From Sulfurimonas sp. (GTDB lineage: Bacteria; Campylobacterota; Campylobacteria; Campylobacterales; Sulfurimonadaceae): a stretch of DNA of 64,000 nt. The stretch spans positions 1 through 64,000 of the forward strand of contig NZ_JBFHGL010000001.1 of assembly GCF_041583195.1 (NCBI RefSeq). Direction: 5' to 3'. The translations under genes were made by a program, and so were the position numbers. The notes beneath the pieces are model-generated. The model was given only the letters and a program-made list of their open reading frames with translations, had not been told where the DNA came from and made no database searches. Below are positions 25,905-35,010 of this stretch, piece by piece; the first letter of the stretch is position 1, and every line of letters begins with the position of its first letter.

Positions 25905-27032
25905 ATGAAAACATTATTAGTATTACTTCTTTTAACTATATTTATTCAAGCAGATACAGATGCTCTAAAAATAGAAAATGACTACAGCCGTTTAAGCGTT
26001 GAACTTGATAAGATATCTTCCAAACTTAAAGCTGAAGATAAAGTTCAACTATATTACCTTGTTATATCTACACATGAAAAAATAGCAACCTCACTCTCTC
26101 TTGACAAATCACAAAGTAAAACACTTGAATCTTTAGAGAAAAAGACCATAGATGTACTTAAGAATTTAAAAGGCATAGATTCAAAGCAGATAAAAACCAT
26201 TACAGATCTGTACAAATCAATCAATAAAAACGGTAGAAAACTTATAGAAGATCATAATAACAAAGAGTTTGAAATAAAATACAAAGATCAAAAAGAAAAA
26301 ATCGTATACAAAGACAAAGTGATCTATAAAGATAAGATCATCTACAAAGACAAAGTTGTAAAAGAGTCATCTTATTTACACATTATAATAGCTTCTATTA
26401 TAGCCTTTATTATTGGCAGTTTAATCTTTTACTTTGTTTTTTCTTCCAAAGCATCTAATATTGAAAATCAAAATATAAAAATTCAAAAAGAGCTTTATAT
26501 TTTTAAACAAGATAAAGAGGAACTTGAAACAGAAGTACAAGAGAAAAACCTAGAGATAAATAGTATTACAGAAAAAAATCAAATTCTAAACAATGAACTA
26601 AGTAAAGAAAATAAAACACTTATAGATAAAACTAAAGAGTTAAATACTCAGATAGAAAATTATACACAAGATATTGAGCAATATAAAATTCAGCTAGAAA
26701 ATTCTAACCAAGAGATAGAATATTTAAAAATAAATATAGCTGAGTTAGAAGATGAAAAAAGCAATATAACTAAAGAACAAACAATAAGTGCAGAGCCAGA
26801 AGAAATAGAAGAAGAAAACATTAAAACACAACGTGAAGATATGATTGAGATCCTTGATACAGTTTCACAAATAGCAAACCAAACAAATCTTTTAGCCTTA
26901 AATGCGGCTATTGAAGCTGCTCGTGCAGGTGAACATGGACGTGGTTTTGCAGTTGTTGCTGATGAAGTAAGAAAACTTGCCGAAAAAACACAGGAAACCT
27001 TAAATAACGGAAAACTAAAACTATCTAATTAA
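25905..27032 (+). CDS. membrane protein ending in a minimal chemoreceptor tip
   Basis: A signal sequence (residues 1-16) is followed by a helical periplasmic domain and a KDK[VI][IV]YKDK-type repeat at about 127-152. One membrane helix (157-180) and a long coiled coil (about 185-290) come next. Residues 315-362 are the conserved MCP signalling tip ([30 protein letters not shown]), which in receptors binds CheW and CheA. The protein stops 15 residues later, with almost none of the returning helix and no methylation helices. No continuation is found in other frames. It has no visible Shine-Dalgarno. Role unknown. Confidence 0.8.
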   Translation: MKTLLVLLLLTIFIQADTDALKIENDYSRLSVELDKISSKLKAEDKVQLYYLVISTHEKIATSLSLDKSQSKTLESLEKKTIDVLKNLKGIDSKQIKTITDLYKSINKNGRKLIEDHNNKEFEIKYKDQKEKIVYKDKVIYKDKIIYKDKVVKESSYLHIIIASIIAFIIGSLIFYFVFSSKASNIENQNIKIQKELYIFKQDKEELETEVQEKNLEINSITEKNQILNNELSKENKTLIDKTKELNTQIENYTQDIEQYKIQLENSNQEIEYLKINIAELEDEKSNITKEQTISAEPEEIEEENIKTQREDMIEILDTVSQIANQTNLLALNAAIEAARAGEHGRGFAVVADEVRKLAEKTQETLNNGKLKLSN

Positions 27033-27084
27033 GTATTAAAACATCTTTTGGTAGAATTATGAAAAATTTCAGCAAAGATGTTTA

Positions 27085-28296
27085 ATGACTAATTTTCAAT
27101 CTCTTTTAAATTTAATTGTCGATAATCAAGATCTTATAGATTTTGACCACAAAGGGATTAAAGATCTTCATGTAATTAGCGGAAAACTCTTTCACGAAAT
27201 AGTTTCAAACGTTAAAAGTATTAAAGATAAGAGTATCGATAAAAAAAGTTTTATAAAAAAAGCTATTAGAGATGCCTTTGAACTTGAAGAACAAGATCTA
27301 ATCCTAATAAAAAAAGAACAGATTGTTATAAAAATTATTCAGACTATCTCAAGAGATGAGACTGAAAAAAGATTTAACGGATATTCTGAAGAAGAGATCG
27401 AAAAACTATATAACGAATACTTTGATGAAAAAACTTTAGATAGATTTTTAGAAGAGATATCTTATGGTATATTTAAATATCTGTTTGTTAGAAAACAAGT
27501 AACAAACGACTACTATGAAAAAAATGTATACTCTATTATACAAAATTACATAGCTAGAGAATTAACAGACTTTGAATCTGAAGATCATAACTTCAGAAAA
27601 GGTTTTGCAGGATATATCTTTCGTATAAATTTTATAACGGTTTTTACACATATTAGTGATCAGATCCTTGAAGCTATCTCTTATCGTGACGAATATCTTA
27701 TGAACTGGATCAAATACTATAACGGCCAGGTTATTATTAAACACAACAAACGCTATGCTGCTCCTGCTATCATAAATCCTGATGGGCAAAAATACAACCC
27801 TTCAGCTTTATTTGGAACGATCGCTGTATGGTTTAAAACAAAAGAAAAAATTGAAACGTTAGAAAAAAAATTAAACGATATAAGCAAAAATCTAGATAAA
27901 TTAAAGATAGACAACCTCTCTCCTGTTGAGTATAAAGATGAACTTGTACAGGAAAGAAGAGAAATAGAAGAGGATATCTATGAAGCCAATGAGAGAATAA
28001 AAGAGCTTTTAGATGAAAAAAGACTGAACAACGACGAAGAAAAAAAATATGATATAGATGATGAGATTCAAGAGCTTCGCCAATATATGAAAGAAGATAA
28101 AAAAGAAGTAGATGAAATCAATGCACAAATATCATCAATAGATACTATAAGTACAAAAAGACTTGAAGAAGATAAAAGCAGACTTGAAAAAGATATTCAA
28201 AGAGAAGAAAAAGCATTAAAACAAAACTATAAAGTTTACCAATCTATTCAATTAGCCCTTGTTAAGGCACTTACATCTAAAAGAAAACCTATATAA
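27085..28296 (+). CDS. orphan coiled-coil protein
   Basis: This 403-residue protein has no family I recognise. The first 240 residues are mixed helical with aromatic segments (FRKGFAGYIFRINFITVF, YLMNWIKYYNGQVIIK). From about 250 to 390 it is a continuous charged coiled coil (for example KLNDISKNLDKLKIDN). No signal peptide or membrane helix is visible, so it is probably cytoplasmic. It follows the chemoreceptor-tip gene by 52 bases on the same strand and may work with it. Confidence 0.7.
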   Translation: MTNFQSLLNLIVDNQDLIDFDHKGIKDLHVISGKLFHEIVSNVKSIKDKSIDKKSFIKKAIRDAFELEEQDLILIKKEQIVIKIIQTISRDETEKRFNGYSEEEIEKLYNEYFDEKTLDRFLEEISYGIFKYLFVRKQVTNDYYEKNVYSIIQNYIARELTDFESEDHNFRKGFAGYIFRINFITVFTHISDQILEAISYRDEYLMNWIKYYNGQVIIKHNKRYAAPAIINPDGQKYNPSALFGTIAVWFKTKEKIETLEKKLNDISKNLDKLKIDNLSPVEYKDELVQERREIEEDIYEANERIKELLDEKRLNNDEEKKYDIDDEIQELRQYMKEDKKEVDEINAQISSIDTISTKRLEEDKSRLEKDIQREEKALKQNYKVYQSIQLALVKALTSKRKPI

Positions 28297-28297
28297 C

Positions 28298-28327
28298 TTG
28301 ACTTTAATGTAATTTTTATAGTAAAAT
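28298..28327 (+). promoter_or_regulatory. sigma-70 promoter of rho
   Basis: TTGACT and TAAAAT are separated by 18 bases, an unusually complete -35/-10 pair for this genome. The predicted leader is about 73 bases, long enough for autoregulation, which is known for rho in other bacteria but not shown here. Confidence 0.6.
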
Positions 28328-28406
28328 TCTTCCATACAAAATGAATTTAACCTAAAAATTCATAACCCCTACAAAAATAATCCCAAAAAACTAAGGCAGA
28401 TATTTT

Positions 28407-29747
28407 ATGAGTGATAACACTTCACAACAACCTCGCAAAACAAATAATCGTAAAAATAATAATTCTAACCGTTCACATAAACCTGTAAATGGTGCCAGCG
28501 TAGATGAATTACGTGCAAAAACAATAGATGATCTAATTGCACTAGCTGAAGAATTAAATGTTGAACACCCACAAGAGCTTAAACGCCAAGATCTAATATT
28601 TGAGATACTAAAAGCTCAAACTGCTCAAGGTGGATATATCCTATTTAGCGGTATTTTAGAGATTATGCCTGACGGATACGGTTTTATCCGCTCAATCGAT
28701 AAGAGTTTTAACGATTCTGAAAACGACTCATATGTTTCTAACACACAGATCAAACGTTTTGCACTAAGAAATGGTGACGTTGTAACAGGTCAGGTTCGCC
28801 CTCCTAAAGATCAAGAGCGTTACAACGCTTTAATTAAAATAGAAGCAGTAAACAACTTACCGCCAGAAGAATCAAAGAAACGTCCGCTTTTTGACAACTT
28901 AACTCCATTATACGCGCTAGAGCAAATCAAATTAGAATATAAAGAAAAAGGTCTAACTGGACGTATGATGGACCTTTTTGCACCGATCGGTAAAGGTCAG
29001 CGTGGACTTATAGTTGCACCTCCAAGAAGCGGTAAAACTGAACTTTTAAAAGAGATAGCTCACGGTATAAGTGCTAATCATGCAGAGATTGATCTAATGG
29101 TACTGCTTGTAGATGAGCGTCCTGAAGAGGTTACGGATATGGAGCGTAGTGTTAAAGGTGAAGTTTACAGCTCAACGTTTGATATGCCTGCAAAGAACCA
29201 TATCAAAGTTGCAGAGATGGTAATCGAGCGTGCAAAACGTAGAGTTGAGCAAGGTCGCGACGTTGTGATCCTTTTAGATTCTATCACTCGTTTAGCTCGT
29301 GCATATAATACTGCAACTCCTTCAAGTGGTAAGGTTTTATCAGGTGGTGTTGATGCAAACGCACTTCACAAACCAAAACGTTTCTTCGGTGCTGCACGTA
29401 ACATAGAAAACGGCGGAAGTTTAACGATCATCGCAACTGCACTTGTAGATACAGGAAGTAGAATGGATGAAGTTATCTTTGAAGAGTTCAAAGGTACAGG
29501 TAACTCTGAGGTTGTTCTTGATAGAAAAATTGCTGATCGCCGTATCTATCCTGCAATTGATGTACTTAAATCTGGTACTCGTAAAGATGAACTTCTTATC
29601 GGTCCTGAAAAACTACAAAAAGTATTTATCCTTCGTTCTATGATGCAAAAACAAGATAATGAGATCGAAGCACTTAAATTTATCTATACAACTATGGGTA
29701 AAAAGACAACTAATGATGAATTCTTAGAGAGTATGAATACACAATAA
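28407..29747 (+). CDS. rho: transcription termination factor Rho
   Basis: Rho is a hexameric RNA helicase that ends transcription. A basic, asparagine-rich N-terminal extension (about residues 1-30) precedes the Rho_N and RNA-binding domains ([15 protein letters not shown]). The ATPase core follows, with Walker [10 protein letters not shown] near residue 206, DERPEEVTD and [13 protein letters not shown]. Its stop shares one base with the murI ATG (TAATG). Confidence 0.97.
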   Translation: MSDNTSQQPRKTNNRKNNNSNRSHKPVNGASVDELRAKTIDDLIALAEELNVEHPQELKRQDLIFEILKAQTAQGGYILFSGILEIMPDGYGFIRSIDKSFNDSENDSYVSNTQIKRFALRNGDVVTGQVRPPKDQERYNALIKIEAVNNLPPEESKKRPLFDNLTPLYALEQIKLEYKEKGLTGRMMDLFAPIGKGQRGLIVAPPRSGKTELLKEIAHGISANHAEIDLMVLLVDERPEEVTDMERSVKGEVYSSTFDMPAKNHIKVAEMVIERAKRRVEQGRDVVILLDSITRLARAYNTATPSSGKVLSGGVDANALHKPKRFFGAARNIENGGSLTIIATALVDTGSRMDEVIFEEFKGTGNSEVVLDRKIADRRIYPAIDVLKSGTRKDELLIGPEKLQKVFILRSMMQKQDNEIEALKFIYTTMGKKTTNDEFLESMNTQ

Positions 29748-30493
29748 TGAAAATCGGGGTATTTGATTCAGGAATCGGTGGTTTAAGCGTAGTTAAGTCT
29801 ATGCTTGCACACAAACTGTTTGAAGAGATCATCTATTATGGAGACACTGCCCGTGTACCCTACGGTACTAAAGATAAAAACACAATTATCCGCTATGGAA
29901 TAGAAGCAGTAGAGTTTTTTAAAAATTTTGAACTAGACATGATCATAGTAGCCTGCAATACTGTAAGTGCCTATGCACTAGATGAGATGCGTGAGAGTGC
30001 TGATTGTCCTGTTATTGGGGTTGTTGAAGCAGGTATTTTAGCTTGTAAGAATTCTCTAGAAGATAAAAATTCAGATATTTTAATTCTGGGTACAAAAGCA
30101 ACTGTGAATTCAAAAGCTTATGAGATAGGACTTCAAGATTTAGGCTTTACGAATTTAAATGCAAAAGCAACAGGACTTTTTGTTCCCCTTGTTGAAGAAG
30201 ACATATTCTCAGGTGAAGTTATAGATGCTACGTTTAGACATTACTTCTCAGACATAAAGTCATCTCCTGATGCGCTGATCTTAGGTTGTACACATTTTCC
30301 ATTGCTAGAAGCCGAGCTTCAAAAATACTTCGGAGAAAAGACACAACTTATACATTCTGGTGAAGCTATCGTGGAGCATATGGAGAAAGAGTTTAGTTTT
30401 ACTAAAAAACATCCAAAAACTTCACTAAAATTCTTTGCATCAGAAAATCCTGAAGCATTAAAAAGAGTTGCTCATAATTGGTTAAATATTTAA
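29747..30493 (+). CDS. murI: glutamate racemase MurI
   Basis: MurI makes D-glutamate for peptidoglycan. FDSGIGGLSV starts the protein. The two catalytic cysteines are C70 in VACNTVSA and C181 in LGCTHFP. Length, 248 residues, is normal. It is coupled to rho by a TAATG overlap, a pairing also found in Helicobacter as I remember it. An imperfect hairpin after the stop lacks a U tract. Confidence 0.96.
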   Translation: MKIGVFDSGIGGLSVVKSMLAHKLFEEIIYYGDTARVPYGTKDKNTIIRYGIEAVEFFKNFELDMIIVACNTVSAYALDEMRESADCPVIGVVEAGILACKNSLEDKNSDILILGTKATVNSKAYEIGLQDLGFTNLNAKATGLFVPLVEEDIFSGEVIDATFRHYFSDIKSSPDALILGCTHFPLLEAELQKYFGEKTQLIHSGEAIVEHMEKEFSFTKKHPKTSLKFFASENPEALKRVAHNWLNI

Positions 30494-30520
30494 ACTCTTA
30501 GAAGAGTTTAACACTTTAAA

Positions 30521-30529
30521 TGATAAAAT
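30521..30529 (+). promoter_or_regulatory. extended -10 promoter of dnaX
   Basis: TGATAAAAT, 27 bases before the GTG start of dnaX. It places the transcription start near 30536, upstream of the GGAGG ribosome-binding site at 30547-30551. Confidence 0.55.
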
Positions 30530-30556
30530 CATTTTTATTAATTAATGGAGGTAAGC

Positions 30557-32356
30557 GTGGGCAATTCTGAAGTACTGGCTAGAAAATACAGACCAAAAAA
30601 TTTTGATGAACTTATCGGTCAGGAAAGTATTGCTCAAACCCTATCTCTAGCACTTGACTCACAAAGACTGAGTCATGCTTATCTATTCTCAGGACTTCGC
30701 GGAAGCGGAAAAACTTCAACGGCGCGTATCTTTGCAAAAGCACTTATTTGTGAACAAGGTGTAACTCATAATCCATGCGGTGTATGTTCAAACTGTGTAA
30801 ATGCACTTGAAAACCGTCATGTAGATATTGTAGAGATGGATGCTGCCAGTTCTAGAAAGATTGATGATATACGCGACTTAATCGAGCAGACAAAATATAA
30901 ACCATCAGTAGCAAGATATAAAATATTTATTATCGATGAAGTGCATATGCTCACAAAAGAAGCTTTTAATGCACTTTTAAAAACACTAGAAGAACCGCCA
31001 GATTATGTAAAATTTATACTTGCCACTACTGATCCTCTAAAGCTGCCGGCTACAATACTAAGCCGTACGCAACACTTTAGATTTAAAAGTATTGCTTTAG
31101 GAAAAGTTGTTGAACACCTAATACATATACTAAACCTAGAGAATATCTCTTACGAAAACGATGCGTTGGAGATCTTGGCAAGAAGTGGAAGCGGGAGTCT
31201 TCGTGACACTTTAACACTGCTTGATCAAGCGATCATCTATTCAAAATCACACGTAGATGTAAACACTGTAACTGATATGCTCGGTCTTGTTGATCCAAAA
31301 TTTATATCTGAGATTTTCAATGCAATATTTGCAAAAGATTATGCAAAAATAGTCGAGTTTACAAAGGTTTTGGAAGACTATGAGAGCGAAATGGTAGTGG
31401 ATGAGCTTATTGCTTATCTAAAAGAGCGTATGTACGCTAATGATGCACTCTTCTCAACTCTCGTAATCGATAGGTTTTTTAGAATTTTAAGTGACTCAAA
31501 ATCGCTTTTTTCAATTAATGCAGATGGTTCTTTTGTACTAAGCCTTATATTTTTTAAAATGGTTGAAGCGCTTCGCATAAAAGAGATAGATCAGATGATC
31601 GAATCACTTCAAGAACAAACTCCTCGTGCAGAGATTAAAACTCCGCAAGTACAACAAACTCAAAATATAGAGCAACAAGAAGTTCCTGCAGAGGAAGAAG
31701 AACCTAAACTTGAGCCTGTACAACAAACAGAACCTGAACAGGTTGTTGAACCTGAGCCTGAGGTTATAGAAGAGCCTGAGCAAATTGATCCAAATCTTGA
31801 GATATTTAACAAGTTAGTTGTAAACGTTAAAGACAGGAATGCAGAGCTTGGTGAATGTTTTGAAAAAAGTGTAGAATTCAAGTCATTTGAAAACGGTGTT
31901 TTAACTTGGGAGAGCTGTGCAAGCGAAGATTGTAAAAAATCACTCCGTCATGGTTTTCCGGCAATAAAACAGCTTGTTCGTGAACTATTTGGATTTGAAA
32001 CACAAATAAAACATACATTATGTTCTAAAACTCCTGAAGAGATAGAGGAACAAAATGCCCCACAGAGTGTTCAAGAAACTAAGCAAGAACCTATACAACA
32101 GCCTCCTGAGGAAAATAACTATATAAACCAGCAAATTCAAGAGATGCAACAAGAACAGCCAATAATAAATGGACCGCAAACTACATCAATGGTTGAAGAT
32201 GTAGAGATGGGTGGAAGTGCCTCTTGTGTTACAAACTGCGAAGCAAGCGACAGCACTCCTGAGTTAAATGCGGCTGATATTAAAGAGCATCCGACAGTTG
32301 CAAAAGCTATAGAGCTTTTTGAAGCAAATAAAATAACTATACAATCAAAGATTTAA
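30557..32356 (+). CDS. dnaX: DNA polymerase III subunit tau/gamma
   Basis: DnaX is the clamp-loader ATPase. Walker A GLRGSGKTS is near residues 46-54, followed by a zinc module with cysteines in NPCGVCSNC, then IIDEVHMLT (Walker B) and the SRT sensor region. The C-terminal third is rich in glutamine, proline and glutamate, then a conserved tail. I chose GTG at 30557 because GGAGG ends 5 bases before it; the ATG at 30545 overlaps that site. The end overlaps the convergent histidine-kinase gene by 20 bases. Confidence 0.95.
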   Translation: MGNSEVLARKYRPKNFDELIGQESIAQTLSLALDSQRLSHAYLFSGLRGSGKTSTARIFAKALICEQGVTHNPCGVCSNCVNALENRHVDIVEMDAASSRKIDDIRDLIEQTKYKPSVARYKIFIIDEVHMLTKEAFNALLKTLEEPPDYVKFILATTDPLKLPATILSRTQHFRFKSIALGKVVEHLIHILNLENISYENDALEILARSGSGSLRDTLTLLDQAIIYSKSHVDVNTVTDMLGLVDPKFISEIFNAIFAKDYAKIVEFTKVLEDYESEMVVDELIAYLKERMYANDALFSTLVIDRFFRILSDSKSLFSINADGSFVLSLIFFKMVEALRIKEIDQMIESLQEQTPRAEIKTPQVQQTQNIEQQEVPAEEEEPKLEPVQQTEPEQVVEPEPEVIEEPEQIDPNLEIFNKLVVNVKDRNAELGECFEKSVEFKSFENGVLTWESCASEDCKKSLRHGFPAIKQLVRELFGFETQIKHTLCSKTPEEIEEQNAPQSVQETKQEPIQQPPEENNYINQQIQEMQQEQPIINGPQTTSMVEDVEMGGSASCVTNCEASDSTPELNAADIKEHPTVAKAIELFEANKITIQSKI

Positions 32357-33728
32357 TACTAAAACTAAATGTAGAACCTTTACCAGGTTCAGACTCAATG
32401 TTTAAAGACGTATCGTGTGCTCTTAATATATAAGATACCATCGCTAAACCTATACCCATAGAGTTATCCCACGTGTTTTTATCGACTCTGTAAAACTTGC
32501 CTGTGATTTTATCTATATGATTAGGATCAATACCTATACCGCTGTCTACAACCGATATAACACCATTTTGTACTTTTAATTCAACTGCAGATTCTGAATA
32601 TTTTAAAGCATTGTCAATGAGGTTTGTAAGCACTAACTCGATCATTGTTTTATCTGCTTCAATTTCAAGGTCATCACTAACAAAAGAGATATCTCTGTCT
32701 TTATATTTTGAAGAAATATTTGCTACTACATCATCACACAGCTCTTTAATATTGAACTTTGTTTTTTTAGCCGGTATATCTCCGTTTTCAAGTTTAACTG
32801 AGAGTGCCAACCTGTCTAACATTTGAGATATTTTCTCTCCGTTTGAATTTATCTTACTTAAAAACTTTTCACGCACCTTTAAAGGTATTTCCGGATCTTC
32901 TTGAAGAGTTTGAGCATAACCGATTATAGAAGCTATAGGATTTTTAAACTCGTGCGATATTGATGAGAGTATGTCATTTCTTTGTTTGTTCATAAGTCTT
33001 AGTTTAGCCATATGCTTACGTTTTTGACGATCGCGTTTGTCTAGTTTTTTTACCAAGTTTTTAAGAAGCAGTGAAATCTCTAAAAACTCATGAAAATATT
33101 TTACTTTTAAATTTGCTTTGTAGTTTTTCTCAGATATCTCATCAAGATAAACCTTGATTTTTCCAATATCTTCAATAATCTTCTGACTCATAGTGTTAGA
33201 AGTATAAAAAGCTATAATCAAGATAAATATATATATAAGACCTATTTTTAAACTTAACTCATAAAAATGGCTTAATACCTGAGCCAGTCCCATAGATAAA
33301 CGTACAGTGTACTCTTTTGAGTTATATTTTATCTTTTTTGCTACATACAAAAAATCTACACCTATTGTTTTAGAATAGCGTACAGACTCACCGAACTCCA
33401 GCTTATTGGCCATCATAACTTCATATCGATTGGCATGGTTATCCATGGTGGTTTTATCTTCATTTGTTTCAGCTACAACCAAACCATTTTCATCTATGAT
33501 TGTCACACGGTAGTTAGTTTTGTCATGGATATTATTTGCAAAACTCTCTAAAGATTCAGCTTTAGATAATAAGTCGGTAGATATACGAATAACATTTTTC
33601 AAATTATCTGTGTTGTGTTCTACTATAATCGATTTCAGTCCAACATAAGAGACTACAGAAGTTAGTAATATTACTCCAACAAAAAGAGCTGTAAACTTTA
33701 TATTGAAAAGTTGATATATTTTTAACAA
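32337..33728 (-). CDS. sensor histidine kinase
   Basis: Two membrane helices (about residues 12-32 and 160-178) flank a periplasmic sensor of about 125 residues. A HAMP-like linker leads to HisKA with the phospho-histidine H259 in SSISHEFKNP. The ATPase domain carries NLIDNALKYS and GIGIDPNHID. Architecture is PhoR-like, but I cannot name the signal. The start is TTG, overlapping the regulator stop, so the pair is coupled. Confidence 0.92.
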   Translation of the reverse strand: MLKIYQLFNIKFTALFVGVILLTSVVSYVGLKSIIVEHNTDNLKNVIRISTDLLSKAESLESFANNIHDKTNYRVTIIDENGLVVAETNEDKTTMDNHANRYEVMMANKLEFGESVRYSKTIGVDFLYVAKKIKYNSKEYTVRLSMGLAQVLSHFYELSLKIGLIYIFILIIAFYTSNTMSQKIIEDIGKIKVYLDEISEKNYKANLKVKYFHEFLEISLLLKNLVKKLDKRDRQKRKHMAKLRLMNKQRNDILSSISHEFKNPIASIIGYAQTLQEDPEIPLKVREKFLSKINSNGEKISQMLDRLALSVKLENGDIPAKKTKFNIKELCDDVVANISSKYKDRDISFVSDDLEIEADKTMIELVLTNLIDNALKYSESAVELKVQNGVISVVDSGIGIDPNHIDKITGKFYRVDKNTWDNSMGIGLAMVSYILRAHDTSLNIESEPGKGSTFSFSIKSLIV

Positions 33729-34399
33729 AGTTTGTAACCTACACCACGAACAGTTTGTATATAATCTTTTGTTTTATTTGGATCGATCTTCTCTTTAAGT
33801 CTGTTTATTGCTACATTTACCGTACGATACTGATAATCACTGCCGTCATTCCAAACATTCTCTAAAAGATAGTCTCTGTCAAGTACTGAGTTTTTGTTTT
33901 TTATAAACTCGCTTAATAGGTCAAACTCTAGTTTTGTAATTTCTACATTCTCTCCATCAACTTTTAACGTCCTTGAAGCAGAATCTAAAAACAGATCTTT
34001 ATATGCAAGGTTATTACCCTGTTTTAGTTTATTTCCCGTTCTTTTAAGCATAGCTTTTACACGAAAAATCAACTCTTTCATGTTAAAAGGCTTGGTCAGA
34101 TAATCATCTCCGCCACGCTCAAAGCCCTCTTCTATATCTTTATCTGAGTTTTTCGCACTAAGATATATAACAGGTACCTGAATACCGTCTTCACGTAGTA
34201 AAGATACAAATTCACTACCCTCTGTTCCGGGAAGATTTCTATCCATGATCAACAGATCTACATCTTCTTCATCAAGTATTTGAGATACTGTCTTTGTGTT
34301 TAAAAAACCAATTGTCTCAAATCCCTCTTTCTCAAGGTTGTACTCTATAAGTTCTAATAAATCTTCTTCATCTTCAACTATTACAATCGTTGCGCTCAT
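33722..34399 (-). CDS. OmpR-family response regulator
   Basis: The receiver domain has acceptor D53 in LLIMDRNLPG and the conserved lysine in YLTKPFN. A winged-helix DNA-binding domain follows (TKLEFDLLSEF, RTVNVAINRLKEKID, VRGVGYKL). It is the first gene of the two-component pair. PhoB-like sequence features are clear, but phosphate control is not shown by the context. Confidence 0.94.
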   Translation of the reverse strand: MSATIVIVEDEEDLLELIEYNLEKEGFETIGFLNTKTVSQILDEEDVDLLIMDRNLPGTEGSEFVSLLREDGIQVPVIYLSAKNSDKDIEEGFERGGDDYLTKPFNMKELIFRVKAMLKRTGNKLKQGNNLAYKDLFLDSASRTLKVDGENVEITKLEFDLLSEFIKNKNSVLDRDYLLENVWNDGSDYQYRTVNVAINRLKEKIDPNKTKDYIQTVRGVGYKLC

Positions 34400-34496
34400 A
34401 TCTACCTCAATATAAATATAGTAAATATTGTATCAAATTATGATTACAAAATGGTTGCAAAAAATAGATTTAACAGCAAAATAATAAAAAATAATA

Positions 34497-34502
34497 TATA
34501 AT
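34497..34502 (+). promoter_or_regulatory. sigma-70 -10 box
   Basis: TATAAT in a very AT-rich stretch. It predicts a start near 34509, which supports ATG 34540 over the upstream GTG for the next gene. Confidence 0.45.
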
Positions 34503-34539
34503 AGTAGTGAAGGATAATAATGGAAGGAAGGTGTTTAAG

Positions 34540-35010
34540 ATGTTCGTATCAACTTATAGTACATATCTAAATGCCAATTCAGTAAATAAAAGTGCAAAAG
34601 AGAGGGAGTTAAATTCATCTTCTTCAAGTTCAAAACTTTTTGAAAACGCACTAAAAACTAGTACACTTTCATCAAATAAACCTTTAGTAAATATACCTGT
34701 AAACTATATATCTCACAACAAAATTATGAGTACTAAAGAGAGATTGAACGAGCAGTTAAAACAAAACTCTATTGAAGCAAATATTCAAAAATTTACAAAT
34801 ATAAACTCTAAAATACATGCACCTTCATCTTATGCTGATAATACTAAAATGTTTTCATTGATGTTAAAAGAACAACAAACTCTCAAAGGTAAAGACCCTA
34901 TAAATAAAGACTTACCAAAAGAGATTCAAGAATTAAAAGAATCTAACCTTAGAACTACGATGGTAAATACTTATCTTGAAAATGATAAGTACTACCGAAT
35001 TACTGCTTAG
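34540..35010 (+). CDS. serine/asparagine-rich hypothetical protein
   Basis: This 156-residue protein begins MFVSTYSTYLNANSV and is rich in Ser, Asn, Lys and Thr, with a run of serines near residue 22. It has no signal peptide or membrane helix and is probably largely disordered, with a helical C-terminal third. I chose the ATG because a GGAAGGAAGG tract lies 8 bases upstream. I do not recognise the family. Its stop abuts the stop of the next, convergent gene. Confidence 0.65.
   Translation: MFVSTYSTYLNANSVNKSAKERELNSSSSSSKLFENALKTSTLSSNKPLVNIPVNYISHNKIMSTKERLNEQLKQNSIEANIQKFTNINSKIHAPSSYADNTKMFSLMLKEQQTLKGKDPINKDLPKEIQELKESNLRTTMVNTYLENDKYYRITA

Noticed and set aside
27033-27084. A frameshift that would restore the missing chemoreceptor C-terminus
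   Set aside because: The bases after the stop do not encode MCP helix sequence in any frame.
30492-30512. AAACTCTT/AAGAGTTT hairpin after murI as a terminator
   Set aside because: No T tract follows and the arms nearly touch. A dnaX promoter lies just downstream, so its role is unclear.
34450-34470. GGTTGC before the serine-rich gene as a sigma-54 site
   Set aside because: No GC is found 10 bases after the GG.
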